Notes: a model not told the origin generated them from the sequence alone. 64,000 bases of DNA from Acidovorax kalamii (GCF_002245625.1 NZ_NOIG01000011.1:531398-595397), one strand, 5' to 3'. Counted from the stretch's first letter, positions 31,631 to 40,670 are shown. Made by a program: numbers and translations.

Positions 31631-34456
31631 ATGCCTCCATCTCACCTTCCAGTCCCTGCTGACGACGATACCACCGCCGCTGGCGTGCGGGAGGATGTAA
31701 CCAGCGCCAGCGCCATCACCAGGCGGCGCTGGGTGCCCCTGGTCCTGCCACCGCTGGTGGGTATGTTGGCACTGGGTCTTTCCTATCTCTATTGGCAGGG
31801 CGAGGAAGACAATGTCCAGGCCAAGAACGCTCTGAATTTTGAGGTCGCAGCCGACCAGGTGGCCTACAACCTCAAGGACCGCATGGCCACGTATGAGGTG
31901 GTGCTGCGCGGCGTGAAAGGGTACTTCGAGGGTTCCGAGCGCATCAGCAGAGAGGAGTTCAAGACCTACGTGGAGGCCCTGCAATTGCAGGAGACCCGGC
32001 CCGGCCTGCAGGGGGTATCTCTGATACTTCACCTGTTTGAGCCACAAATTGACCTGCACATTGCCGACATGCGTCGGCGCGGGTTTCCCCACTACAGCGT
32101 CCTCCCTCCGGGTGTGCGCGCTGCATACGCTCCCATCACGCACATCGAGCCACTGCGGGGCGACAACGTGCGTGCGCTGGGATATGACACGCTGACCATT
32201 CCAGCAGCACGCGAGGCGCTGGAGCGGGCCAGGGACAGCGGGGAACTGGCGCTCAGCGCACCGCTCACCCTGCTGCAAAACGACACCTCGACGACAGCAG
32301 CACAGCCTGGGGTGGTGATGTACCTGCCTATCTACGCCCCGCAGGCAGACACAAGCACGCAGCTGGTGCGCCGGGCCGGTCTGGTTGGCTGGGTTTCGGC
32401 CCCGTTCCGGGCGGGCGACGTCATCGCCGGAATGGCGCGTGAGCTGGACCCGGACATCGAGATCACTCTGTACGACGGCGTGGCCAAACCGGATGGATTG
32501 CGCCTGTACGGGACATCGGCCGACAAGGCACCGGTGGCCCCCGGGGGCGACAGAGGTGCTGCGTCCGCGCCTCAAGCGCTGCGAACGCTGCAAATTGGCG
32601 GGCGTACATGGACGCTGGTGATGCAGCCCACGCCCAGTTTTTCCCTGCGCCATCGGGAAGAAGGCCACTACGTGATCGCAGCGGTGGGCGTGACCCTGGG
32701 CCTGCTTCTGTCCTGGTTGACCTGGCTGTTGGCCACCGGGCGCGAGCGCGCCGTGGCGCTGGCGCATGGCATGACCGCCGAGCTGCGCGCCACGCGCGAC
32801 GACCTGGAGAGCACACTCAACGCCATCCCCGACCTGCTGTTCGAACTGGGCCTGGACGGCCGGATCCACCACTACCGTTCGGCGCGGTCTGACCTGCTGG
32901 CCATGCCACCCGAAATGTTTCTGGGGCGTTTGATTAGCGAAGTGGTTCCGCCCGAAGCTGCGGCGGGCTGCCATGCTGCGCTGGAGGCCGCGCACCACAC
33001 GGGGTACTCGGCGGGCCACCAGTACCGGCTGGAGCTGGGCGGCACCACCCACTGGTTCGAGCTGTCCATCGCCCGCAAGGACGCCGCCATGCCCGGCGAC
33101 GAAGCCCGGTTCATCGCCTTGTCGCGCGACATCACCGAGCGCAAGCAGGCCGAGGCGCGCTCGCACCAGCTGGCGTACTTCGACGGCCTCACCGGCCTGC
33201 CCAACCGGCGCATGCTGCTCGACCGCATGGAACACGCCCTGCACAGCGCCCTCAATGCCGCCCAGGTGGGGGCGGTGCTCTATATCGACCTCGACAACTT
33301 CAAGCAGATCAACGACGCGCGCGGGCACACCGTGGGCGATGCGCTGCTGATGCAGGTGGCCCAGCGCCTCACGCAGCAGCTGCGCCCGGGCGACACCGTG
33401 GCCCGGCTGGGCGGCGACGAGTTCGTGGTGCTGGTGCACAACGTGGCCTCCGACATGGAATCGGCCGGGCGCGCGGCCCTGCTGGTGGCCGAGGAGATCC
33501 GCGCGGTGCTGGAGGCGCCGTACACCATTGCCACCCACCTCTACAGCACCACGGGCAGCATTGGCATCACGCTGTTCCCCAAGCGTGGCGAGGGCGTGGA
33601 AGACCTGCTGCGCGAGGCTGACACCGCCATGTACCGCGCCAAAGACCTGGGCCGCAACCGCATCCGCTTCTACGAAGCCGCCATGCAGGCCGACGTGCAG
33701 GAGCGCCTGGCGCTGGAGCAGGACCTGAAAAAGGCCCAGGCCGAAGGGCAGCTGGCTGCTTTTGTGCAAAGCCAGGTGGACGCCACAGGCGCCGTAGTGG
33801 GCGGCGAGCTGCTGATGCGCTGGACCCACCCGGTGCGCGGCAACGTACCGCCCAGCCGCTTCATCCCCATTGCCGAGGCCTCGGGCCTGATCCTGCGCAT
33901 GGGCGACTGGATGATCCAACAGGCCTGCGAAACCCTGGCGCACCTGCAGGCGGCGGGGCGGGAGCTGTCGCTGTCGGTCAACGTGAGCCAGCGGCAGTTT
34001 CGCCAGGATGATTTTGTCGAGCGCGTGCGCCATGTGCTGGCCCACACCGGAGCCCACCCCGGCAACCTGATTCTGGAGGTGACGGAAAGCCTGCTCATCG
34101 AAGACCTGGACGACACGATTGCCCGCATGACCGAAATCGTAGGTCTGGGCGTGCGCTTTTCCATCGACGACTTTGGCACGGGCTATTCGAGCCTGGCCTA
34201 CCTCAAGCGCCTGCCGCTGTTTGAACTCAAGATCGACAAGAGTTTTGTGCAGGACACGCCCGACGACCCGAGCGACACCGCCATCGTGCAGTCCATCCTT
34301 TCGGTGGCCAGCCATCTGAATCTGCGCGTGGTGGCCGAGGGTGTGGAAACCCGCGCCCAGGCCGATTTTCTGCTGCAGAACCAGTGCGAATGCCTGCAGG
34401 GCTACCTGTTCGGTCGGCCCGAGCCACTGGCGGTGTGGCTGGCGCGGCAGGTGTAG
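31631..34456 (+). CDS. CHASE-PAS-GGDEF-EAL membrane sensor
   Basis: A 941-residue c-di-GMP enzyme of the inner membrane. A span at about 34-56 and a second at about 345-367 enclose a periplasmic CHASE domain (FEGSERISREEFKTYVEAL). A PAS domain (about 390-505), GGDEF domain (RLGGDEFVVL near residue 595, with inhibitory-site RPGD just before) and EAL domain (about 690-935) follow. The EAL signature reads GELLMRW; VNVSQRQF, LEVTESLLIE, DDFGTGYSSLAYLKRLP and KIDKSFV are intact, so both activities may be functional. Its 3' half strongly resembles the fragment at 2-532. It converges on dusA with a 21-bp gap. Confidence 0.95.
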   Translation: MPPSHLPVPADDDTTAAGVREDVTSASAITRRRWVPLVLPPLVGMLALGLSYLYWQGEEDNVQAKNALNFEVAADQVAYNLKDRMATYEVVLRGVKGYFEGSERISREEFKTYVEALQLQETRPGLQGVSLILHLFEPQIDLHIADMRRRGFPHYSVLPPGVRAAYAPITHIEPLRGDNVRALGYDTLTIPAAREALERARDSGELALSAPLTLLQNDTSTTAAQPGVVMYLPIYAPQADTSTQLVRRAGLVGWVSAPFRAGDVIAGMARELDPDIEITLYDGVAKPDGLRLYGTSADKAPVAPGGDRGAASAPQALRTLQIGGRTWTLVMQPTPSFSLRHREEGHYVIAAVGVTLGLLLSWLTWLLATGRERAVALAHGMTAELRATRDDLESTLNAIPDLLFELGLDGRIHHYRSARSDLLAMPPEMFLGRLISEVVPPEAAAGCHAALEAAHHTGYSAGHQYRLELGGTTHWFELSIARKDAAMPGDEARFIALSRDITERKQAEARSHQLAYFDGLTGLPNRRMLLDRMEHALHSALNAAQVGAVLYIDLDNFKQINDARGHTVGDALLMQVAQRLTQQLRPGDTVARLGGDEFVVLVHNVASDMESAGRAALLVAEEIRAVLEAPYTIATHLYSTTGSIGITLFPKRGEGVEDLLREADTAMYRAKDLGRNRIRFYEAAMQADVQERLALEQDLKKAQAEGQLAAFVQSQVDATGAVVGGELLMRWTHPVRGNVPPSRFIPIAEASGLILRMGDWMIQQACETLAHLQAAGRELSLSVNVSQRQFRQDDFVERVRHVLAHTGAHPGNLILEVTESLLIEDLDDTIARMTEIVGLGVRFSIDDFGTGYSSLAYLKRLPLFELKIDKSFVQDTPDDPSDTAIVQSILSVASHLNLRVVAEGVETRAQADFLLQNQCECLQGYLFGRPEPLAVWLARQV

Positions 34457-34477
34457 CGCCGCAGGCTGTGCCCATCT

Positions 34478-35500
34478 TTATCCGGCCTCGGCGCCTGGTT
34501 CCGCCGGGTGCCCATAGGCAAAGGTGCCATAGGTGTCCATCGCCAGCGCATGCACCTCGCGCGCGGGCCGGTCCTTGAGCAAATGGTTGCTCCACACCTG
34601 GCGCCAGATGCGGGCGCCGGGCAGGCTGTGGCGCAGGCCCAACATGTGGCGGGCGATGTGGGGCCAAGGGGTGCCGTGTTGCGCGGCCTCGCGTTCCATG
34701 TACTCAACCATGGCCACCTCCACCTCTTCGCGGGTCAGGGGGCAGGGGGCGCCCCCGTAGTAGATCTGGTCCCAGCGGGCCAGCCACCAGGGGTTGTGAT
34801 ACGCCTCGCGGCCGATCATCACGCCGTCCAGGTGGTCGAGCTGCTCCAGCACCACCTCATCGGTCTGGATGCCGCCGTTGATGGCAATGGTGAACTCTGG
34901 AAACTCGGCCTTGAGGCGGTGCACCACCTCGTAGCGCAGGGGCGGTATGTCGCGGTTTTCCTTGGGGCTCAGACCTTGCAGCCAGGCGTTGCGCGCATGC
35001 ACGATGAACACGGTGCAGCCCGCGTCGGCCACGGTGCCGATGAAGTCGCGCACGAAACCGTAGTCCTCCACCTTGTCGATGCCGATGCGGTGCTTCACGG
35101 TCACGGGCACGCTGACCACGTCATTCATGGCCTTGACGCAGTCGGCCACCAGCTGGGGCGCCTTCATCAGGCTCGCGCCAAAGGCGCCGCGCTGCACCCG
35201 GTCGCTGGGACAGCCGCAGTTGAGGTTGATTTCGTCGTAGCCCCATTGCTCGCCCAGCCGCGCGGCCTGGGCCAGCTTGTCGGGCTCGTTGCCGCCCAGC
35301 TGCAGGGCCACGGGGTGCTCTTCGGCATTGAAGCGCAGGTGGCGCTCGGTACCGCCATACAGGATGCCGCCCGCGTTCACCATCTCGGTGTACAGCAGGG
35401 TCTGGCGGGTCAGCAGCCGGTGAAAGTAACGGCAGTGGCGGTCGGTCCAGTCCATCATGGGGGCGATGGACATGCGCCAGGGGCTCAGGGTGGGTTCCAC
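34478..35500 (-). CDS. dusA: tRNA-dihydrouridine(20/20a) synthase
   Basis: Flavin enzyme that reduces U20/U20a in tRNA, 340 residues from the GTG start. The start was chosen to include SPWRMSIAPMMDWTDRHCRYF, since the residues before SIAPM are conserved in DusA. The ATG at 35473 would give 331 residues. The catalytic cysteine is in NLNCGCPSDRVQRGAFGA. KHRIGIDK, FIVHARNAWLQGLSPKENR and NGGIQ (FMN and RNA contacts) fit DusA rather than DusB or DusC. It is a single gene, convergent with the GGDEF-EAL gene. Confidence 0.95.
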   Translation of the reverse strand: MEPTLSPWRMSIAPMMDWTDRHCRYFHRLLTRQTLLYTEMVNAGGILYGGTERHLRFNAEEHPVALQLGGNEPDKLAQAARLGEQWGYDEINLNCGCPSDRVQRGAFGASLMKAPQLVADCVKAMNDVVSVPVTVKHRIGIDKVEDYGFVRDFIGTVADAGCTVFIVHARNAWLQGLSPKENRDIPPLRYEVVHRLKAEFPEFTIAINGGIQTDEVVLEQLDHLDGVMIGREAYHNPWWLARWDQIYYGGAPCPLTREEVEVAMVEYMEREAAQHGTPWPHIARHMLGLRHSLPGARIWRQVWSNHLLKDRPAREVHALAMDTYGTFAYGHPAEPGAEAG

Positions 35501-35616
35501 GGGGCAAAAAACGGAAGGCGGGGAAGGGCTGGAGAGGTCCGCAGCGAAGCCGCTGTGGTCGGTTTGGCCGCGATTATCCCATTGCGCTGCCATCCGGCGC
35601 CAGTATGTGGCTTTGC

Positions 35617-35674
35617 TCAAAATCGGCTTCTACCGCATATCTGTTATGCCCATGGTGCTATCAAAATGAGAGTA
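35617..35674 (+). repeat. Family A repeat, copy 8 (intergenic)
   Basis: AAAATCGGCTTCTACCGCAT at the left and the core GCTATCAAAATGAGAGTA (35657-35674). It lies in the 336-bp gap between dusA and the acyltransferase, in the direction of the latter. The rest of the gap shows no gene. Confidence 0.82.
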
Positions 35675-35836
35675 TTCCTTCCGTTGCATGGCTGCTGCCC
35701 CGGCGGCGCATTGCCTTGCATCAAGGTGGGGCATGGGGGGGATCGGCGACAATTGCGGCGCTTTTGATGCCTGCGCGGCGCCCGGCGCAGCGCCTGGGCC
35801 CCTGCCTGCGGGCCCTGTTTCGTCACCCGCCCTCCC

Positions 35837-36424
35837 ATGCACCACACCATTTTTGACACGCCGGTTGTCAACACACTCCTGCGCGCTTTTTCCCGCTTGA
35901 CCCTGCGCATCACCGGCTGGAAGGTCGAAGGCGCTTTGCCCGCCCATGCCGCCAAAAGCGTGCTGATTGCCGCGCCTCACACCAGCAACTGGGACCTGCC
36001 GTACACCTTGATGCTGGCGTTCTCGCTGCGGCTGCGGGTGTACTGGATGGGCAAACACAGCCTCTTCAAGGCGCCATTTGGCGGGGTGATGCGCTGGCTG
36101 GGTGGCATTCCGGTGAACCGGGAGCAGGCAAACAACCTGGTGGCCAGCTCAGCCCAGGCCATGCGGGAAGCGGATGGTCCCATGCAGCTCATCGTGCCGC
36201 CCGAAGGCACGCGCGGCAAGACGCGGCACTGGAAGACGGGCTTTTACTACATCGCCCAGCAGGCGGGCGTGCCCATCGTGCTGGCCTTTGTGGACTACGG
36301 CCGCAAGGTCGGTGGCCTGGGCCCGGTGTTCGAGCCCACGGGCGATGTGGAGCGCGACATGGCAGCCATCAAGGCGTTCTATGCGCCCATCCGGGGCAAG
36401 AACCCGACGCAGTTCGAGGCCTGA
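35837..36424 (+). CDS. PlsC-like acyltransferase
   Basis: A 195-residue 1-acyl-glycerol-phosphate acyltransferase-fold protein. The catalytic HX4D motif is HTSNWD (preceded by LIAAP). The substrate motif is PPEGTRGKTRHWKTGFYYIAQ, and VPIVLAFVDY matches block IV. It lacks an obvious long transmembrane helix but has hydrophobic patches near 47-70. Short members of this family acylate lysophospholipids or ornithine lipids; the substrate is unknown. Family A repeats flank it on both sides (35617-35674 and 36437-36492), both in its direction. Confidence 0.87.
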   Translation: MHHTIFDTPVVNTLLRAFSRLTLRITGWKVEGALPAHAAKSVLIAAPHTSNWDLPYTLMLAFSLRLRVYWMGKHSLFKAPFGGVMRWLGGIPVNREQANNLVASSAQAMREADGPMQLIVPPEGTRGKTRHWKTGFYYIAQQAGVPIVLAFVDYGRKVGGLGPVFEPTGDVERDMAAIKAFYAPIRGKNPTQFEA

Positions 36425-36436
36425 ACGATCTGCAGT

Positions 36437-36492
36437 CAAATTCGTGCCTAGCGCCTTTTGAATAAGCTCTGGGTGCTTCAAGAAAAATAGCA
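36437..36492 (+). repeat. Family A repeat, copy 9 (intergenic)
   Basis: AAATTCGTGCCTAGCGCCTT, AATAAGCTCTGGGT, core GCTTCAAGAAAAATAGCA (36475-36492). The core is more diverged than most copies, but length and both ends fit. It begins 12 bp after the acyltransferase stop. Confidence 0.65.
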
Positions 36493-36551
36493 TCCGAGCG
36501 CCTTTGCGGGCGCGCTGACCGTGACTGGCGTGGCCCAAGCCAGGGGGCCGA

Positions 36552-36643
36552 GCAAGGCCCGCCCCGCAGCGAGGGCAGCGTCTCCCTTCCCGATTCGTGC
36601 AGCGAATCGAGAGAAGGGGGAAGCGGCACAGCTGCTCAGGGGG
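36552..36643. repeat. Family B repeat, copy 2
   Basis: GCAAGGCCCGCCCCGCAGCG, GAGGGCAGCGTC, an internal inverted repeat CGATTCG/CGAATCG (36591-36609), then GGGGGAAGCGGCACAGCTGC and TCAGGGGG. It ends 3 bp before the stop codon of the Lrp gene on the minus strand, the same placement as copy 1 after pilU. Confidence 0.8.
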
Positions 36644-36646
36644 ATG

Positions 36647-37132
36647 TCACCCTACCTGTCGCCGGTCGATCTTGCGGCTGAGCACGATGCTGGTCTGCGT
36701 CTGGTGCACGCCGTCGAGCTGGCCCACGCGGTCGAGCAGGGTGTCGAGCTGCTCATGGCTCGTGCAGCGCAAAAACACCAGGTAGTCAAACGGCCCACTC
36801 ACAGCCGACACCTCCTCGACCTCGGCCATGGCCTCCAGCGCGCGCAGCACAGCGGGCGCTGCCTTGGGCAGCACACTGATGCTGCACCAGGCCCGCACCG
36901 TGGTGGCATCGAGCCGTGCCCCCAGCCGCACGCCATAGCCCGCCACCACGCCCGAACGCTCCAGCCGCGCAATGCGCGCCACCACGGTGGTGCGCGCCAG
37001 CCCCAGCTTGCGGGCGAGCTGCGCCGTGCCTTCGCGCGCATTGGCCTGCAGCAGGCTCAGCAACTGGCGGTCGGTAGCGTCCAGCGTGGGCGGGGCGTTG
37101 GGGGTGGCGGGCGTAAAAGTCATAGTGGCCAT
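36647..37132 (-). CDS. Lrp/AsnC-family transcriptional regulator
   Basis: A 161-residue feast/famine regulator. The helix-turn-helix lies at about 17-60 (LDATDRQLLSLLQANAREGTAQ, LARTTVVARIARLERSGVV). A RAM ligand/oligomer domain follows (VRAWCSISV, VEEVSAVSGPFDYLVFLRCTS, TQTSIVLSRKID). It is divergent from the saccharopine-dehydrogenase-like gene across a 138-bp gap and so probably controls it in response to an amino acid, perhaps lysine. An ATG three codons in is also possible. Confidence 0.93.
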   Translation of the reverse strand: MATMTFTPATPNAPPTLDATDRQLLSLLQANAREGTAQLARKLGLARTTVVARIARLERSGVVAGYGVRLGARLDATTVRAWCSISVLPKAAPAVLRALEAMAEVEEVSAVSGPFDYLVFLRCTSHEQLDTLLDRVGQLDGVHQTQTSIVLSRKIDRRQVG

Positions 37133-37270
37133 GATATTCGCCGTTATGACGTTTCAAGAACGATTTTTCGACGCTCTAGTGGCTACACACTGACAGTACC
37201 CTTGCCTAGCATCAAGGCATCTTTCACCACCGCTGCGGCCCGGCCGCCAGCACACACCAGGAGCACTGCC

Positions 37271-38386
37271 ATGACCGCCTTTTCCACCCGCCACGCCATC
37301 ACCATCCTGGGTGCAGGCCATATTGGCTTTGCCATGGCGCTCTTGTTGCAGCAGGCCGGTGACTACGACATCCTGGTGGCCGACCGCGACCCCGCCCGCC
37401 TTGCCGAGGTGGCTGCTCTGGGCGTGGCCACCCGCCTGGTGGGCGACGACACCAGCTTGCAAGCCGCCATCGACGGCCGTTTTGCCGTGCTGAACGCGCT
37501 GCCGTTTCACCGCGCCGTGCCCGTAGCCACGTTGTGCGCAAGCGCAGGTGTGCACTACTTCGACCTGACCGAAGACGTGGCCAGCACCCAGGCCATCCGT
37601 GCCCTGGCCGCCAACGCGCGCAGCGTGCTCATGCCCCAGTGCGGCCTGGCGCCGGGCTTTATCGGTATCGTGGGCAACGACCTGGCCCGGCGTTTCGACA
37701 CCCTGCATACCCTGCGCATGCGCGTGGGCGCGCTGCCCCGCTACCCCCAGGGCGCCCTGCGCTACAACCTGACCTGGAGCACCGAAGGCCTCATCAACGA
37801 ATACTGCAACCCCTGCGAGGCCATTGTGGATGGCGTGCGCACCACGGTGCCAGCGCTGGAAGGGCTGGAAACCTTTGCGCTCGATGGCGTGGAGTACGAG
37901 GCCTTCAACACCTCGGGGGGCCTGGGCACGCTCACCGAGACGCTGGCAGGCAAGGCACGGCAAGTGGACTACCAGTCCATCCGCTACCCGGGTCACAACG
38001 CCATCCTCAAACTGTTGCTCAATGACCTGCGCCTGCGCGACCGGCGCGATCTGCTCAAGGACATCCTGGAGAGCGCCATTCCCACCACCGACCAGGATGT
38101 GATCGTGATTTTTGCCACCGCAGCGGGCCAACGCGGCGGGCGGCTGGTGCAGGAGTCCTACTCGGCCCGCATCGTGGGCACGGAGCTGGCGGGGCACCGG
38201 CTCAGCGCCATCCAGCTCACCACGGCAGCAGGCATCTGCACGGCGCTCGACCTGGTGGCCCAGGGGCGGCTGCCGCAGCGGGGCTTTGTGGGGCAGGAGG
38301 CGGTGCGGCTGGCGGATTTTCTGGCGAACCGGTTTGGGGTGGCGTATGCGGGGGAGGGGACGCAGGCGCTGGAAAAAATCGCATGA
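37271..38386 (+). CDS. Saccharopine dehydrogenase-like oxidoreductase
   Basis: A 371-residue NAD(P)-dependent enzyme. The Rossmann motif is ITILGAGHIGFAMALLLQ, followed by ADRDPARLAEV and HYFDLTEDVASTQ. The catalytic/C-terminal domain has CGLAPGFIGIVG, as in saccharopine dehydrogenases and lysine-ketoglutarate reductases. The divergent Lrp regulator suggests a role in amino-acid (possibly lysine) catabolism; the substrate is not determined. The start is the ATG after AGGAG (caggagcactgcc). The frame runs further upstream through the Lrp region without meaning. Confidence 0.88.
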   Translation: MTAFSTRHAITILGAGHIGFAMALLLQQAGDYDILVADRDPARLAEVAALGVATRLVGDDTSLQAAIDGRFAVLNALPFHRAVPVATLCASAGVHYFDLTEDVASTQAIRALAANARSVLMPQCGLAPGFIGIVGNDLARRFDTLHTLRMRVGALPRYPQGALRYNLTWSTEGLINEYCNPCEAIVDGVRTTVPALEGLETFALDGVEYEAFNTSGGLGTLTETLAGKARQVDYQSIRYPGHNAILKLLLNDLRLRDRRDLLKDILESAIPTTDQDVIVIFATAAGQRGGRLVQESYSARIVGTELAGHRLSAIQLTTAAGICTALDLVAQGRLPQRGFVGQEAVRLADFLANRFGVAYAGEGTQALEKIA

Positions 38387-38497
38387 AGCCCATTAGCCGC
38401 ATGAATTCAAAAACTGCAATTCCTACGGCCATGGGGCATTTTTCGCCGCAAAACCGCTGCAGGAGTGCTGCTGGCCTAGCGCGGTGCTGACAGACGC

Positions 38498-40354
38498 TCA
38501 TCGCCCGCCCGGCTTCTGGTACATCCCCTCTATCGCTTCCGCAAAGTGCGCCATCAGGTTGTTGCGCTTGAGCTTGAGCGTGGGGGTCATGAAGGTGTTC
38601 TCGATGGTCCACGGCTCCAGGGTGCAGTGCACGGCGCGGGGCACGGCATAGCGGGCAAAGCTAGCGGTGTTCTTCTCGATGCGCGCCAGCACTGCGCGGT
38701 GCACGCTGGGGTGGTTCAGGCTTGCCGCGTCTTGCGCGGGCAGGCCCAGGTCGGCCGCCATGCGCTGCCACTCATCGGCCTTGAGCACGGCCACGCAGGC
38801 GATGAAGGGGCGGTTCTCGCCCACCACAAAGGTCTGCTCCAGCAGCGGGTCGGCCAGCATGGCCAGTTCCAGGTCGCCCGGCGGCACCTTTTCGCCGGTG
38901 GAGGTGACGATGATCTCCTTGATGCGGCCCTTGATGTAGATGCGGCCGTTCACGATCTCTGCCTGATCGCCCGTGCCCAGCCAGCCGTCGGGGCTCAGGA
39001 TGCGCGCGGTGTCTTCCGGGCGCTTCCAGTAGCCCTTCATCACGATGGGGCCGCGCACCTGCAGTTCGCGGTTTTCGCCGATGCGCACCTCTACACCGGG
39101 CAGGGCCTTGCCCACGCAGGCAGGATCGTTGTCGTTCAGCGAGTTCACCGACACCACAGGCGCAGTCTCGGTCATGCCGTAGCCCTGCACGAGCGGCAGG
39201 CCCAGGCCCAAAAAGCACTTGGCAATGGTGGGCGACAGCGGCGCGCCGCCGCTCACCGCCACCCGCACACGGCCGCCAAACTGGGCCAGCAAAGGCTTGG
39301 CCACCAGCGCCTGCAGCAGGGGCCAGGGCAGGGCGGCCATCCAGCCTGCGGCCTGGCCTTCGTTGGCTGCCGGGGCGGGCAGGCCTTGCACGGCACAGAA
39401 GCGGGCCCAGCCTTTGTTCTGCGCGGCTTCATACAGCTGCATCTTCCAGGGCGTGGGCGAGAGTTTTTCGAGCAGCTTGGCTTGGATGCGCTCGTAAATG
39501 CGTGGCACCGACACCAGCACGGTGGGTCGCACGGTCTTCAGGTCCTCGGCCAGTTGCGCCACCGAGCGCGCATAGGCCACGCAGCTGCCCGCAGCAATCG
39601 GCAGGTAGTAGCCGCCCGTGCGCTCGAAGGTGTGCGACAGCGGCAGGAACGACAGGAACACGTCGTCCACCGTGGGGGCGATGCGGTCGAGCACCGCCTT
39701 CACATCGCTGACCACGTTGCGGTGCGTGAGCATCACGCCCTTGGGCTTGCCCGTGGTGCCCGAGGTGTAGACGATGGCCGCCAGGTCGTCTGCCCCCGGA
39801 GGTGTGGGGGCCGCTGCTGCCCCGGCCCCCGCCAGCCACTGCGCCAGCGAGCCCACGGCAGGGCCATCGGCCGAAGCGGCGGTGGGAGAGAAGGTTGAAG
39901 TGTCGTCGTCGGTGATTACCACCGCCCGCAGGGCCGGGAACGGCGTGCCCACGGCGCGGATCTTTTCCCACTGCTCGGCCTGGCCCACGATGAGCATCGA
40001 GGCCTCGCAGTCCGCCAGGATGTAGGCAATGCTGCCGGGGTTGTCGATGGCGTGCAGGGGCACTGGCACGCAGCCAGTGGCCAGTGTGGCCTGGTCGGCA
40101 CACATGGCGTGCAGGCCGTTGGGCAGCAGGATGGCCACGCGGGCGGCCAGGGGCAGTTGCAGGGCCGCCAGGGCCTGGGTCCAGGTGGCGATGCGATCAG
40201 CAGCCTGCGCCCAGTTCAGGCTTTGCCAGGACTGGCTGGCCGTGTCGTAGGCGCGGAAGGCCTCGGCCTGGGGCGTCTGACCCACCCGGAAAGCCAGCAG
40301 TTGGGGCAGTGTCTGAACGTCGGAAATTCGGGTGGGGGTCGTGGCGGAGGTCAT
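38498..40354 (-). CDS. Long-chain acyl-CoA synthetase (AMP-binding)
   Basis: Adenylate-forming enzyme of 618 residues that activates fatty acids to acyl-CoA. The P-loop IVYTSGTTGKPKGVMLTHRN, the A5 motif GYGMTETAPVVS, GDQAEIVNGRIYIKGRIKEII (ATP/ribose aspartate and hinge) and the C-terminal lysine region TPTLKLKRN are present. SFLPLSHTFERTGGYY identifies the FadD15/long-chain group. The start is the ATG of MTSATTPTRISD; an upstream ATG adds an Arg-rich stretch without similarity. It is divergent from the diguanylate cyclase across a 316-bp gap. Confidence 0.93.
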   Translation of the reverse strand: MTSATTPTRISDVQTLPQLLAFRVGQTPQAEAFRAYDTASQSWQSLNWAQAADRIATWTQALAALQLPLAARVAILLPNGLHAMCADQATLATGCVPVPLHAIDNPGSIAYILADCEASMLIVGQAEQWEKIRAVGTPFPALRAVVITDDDTSTFSPTAASADGPAVGSLAQWLAGAGAAAAPTPPGADDLAAIVYTSGTTGKPKGVMLTHRNVVSDVKAVLDRIAPTVDDVFLSFLPLSHTFERTGGYYLPIAAGSCVAYARSVAQLAEDLKTVRPTVLVSVPRIYERIQAKLLEKLSPTPWKMQLYEAAQNKGWARFCAVQGLPAPAANEGQAAGWMAALPWPLLQALVAKPLLAQFGGRVRVAVSGGAPLSPTIAKCFLGLGLPLVQGYGMTETAPVVSVNSLNDNDPACVGKALPGVEVRIGENRELQVRGPIVMKGYWKRPEDTARILSPDGWLGTGDQAEIVNGRIYIKGRIKEIIVTSTGEKVPPGDLELAMLADPLLEQTFVVGENRPFIACVAVLKADEWQRMAADLGLPAQDAASLNHPSVHRAVLARIEKNTASFARYAVPRAVHCTLEPWTIENTFMTPTLKLKRNNLMAHFAEAIEGMYQKPGGR

Positions 40355-40517
40355 CTGGCTGGCGAAAGGGGCCCGCAGCGGGGCTTTCAGTCGGGCGCGC
40401 GCTCGTTCTGGAGCACGTTGCCGGGAGCGTTTGGCCCGGATCAGGGCAAACCCGGGGATCATAGCCAGCGCCGGTGCCTGGGGCGCCCATCCGGTGGCCT
40501 GCTTTGTGAGAAATGGT

Positions 40518-40538
40518 GCATTCCTAAAGATGGAATGC
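40518..40538. other. Inverted repeat upstream of diguanylate cyclase
   Basis: GCATTCC (40518-40524) and GGAATGC (40532-40538) are separated by 7 bases. The symmetrical form could be an operator for a dimeric regulator or a hairpin in a leader; neither can be decided here. Confidence 0.45.
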
Positions 40539-40596
40539 CGGGGTGGGCACTTGGGGTGGCTGCCACATGGCGCGCCGAAGGCTGCAGTGCAGGCGC

Positions 40597-40623
40597 CATG
40601 GGCACCATGGGCACCATGGGCAC
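40597..40623 (+). repeat. Three perfect 9-bp tandem repeats
   Basis: CATGGGCAC is repeated three times without mismatch, flanked on both sides by GGCGCC. It ends 47 bp before the diguanylate cyclase start. Copy number could vary by slippage and shift promoter or leader spacing. Confidence 0.85.
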
Positions 40624-40670
40624 AATAGGCGCCATTCCACAGTCACGCGAACGCCGCACCTGCAACACCC

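Larger units (their letters stand above)
40355..40670. other. Intergenic region between acyl-CoA synthetase and diguanylate cyclase
   Basis: No gene is evident in this 316-bp divergent gap. It holds a hairpin GCATTCC/GGAATGC (40518-40538) and a short tandem repeat (40597-40623). Promoters of both genes must lie here, but I cannot pick clear -35/-10 boxes. Confidence 0.6.

Noticed and set aside
31289..34315. 1008-codon minus-strand frame opposite the GGDEF-EAL gene
   Set aside because: Shadow of a clearly conserved + strand gene; composition is His/Gly/Gln-rich as expected of antisense translation.
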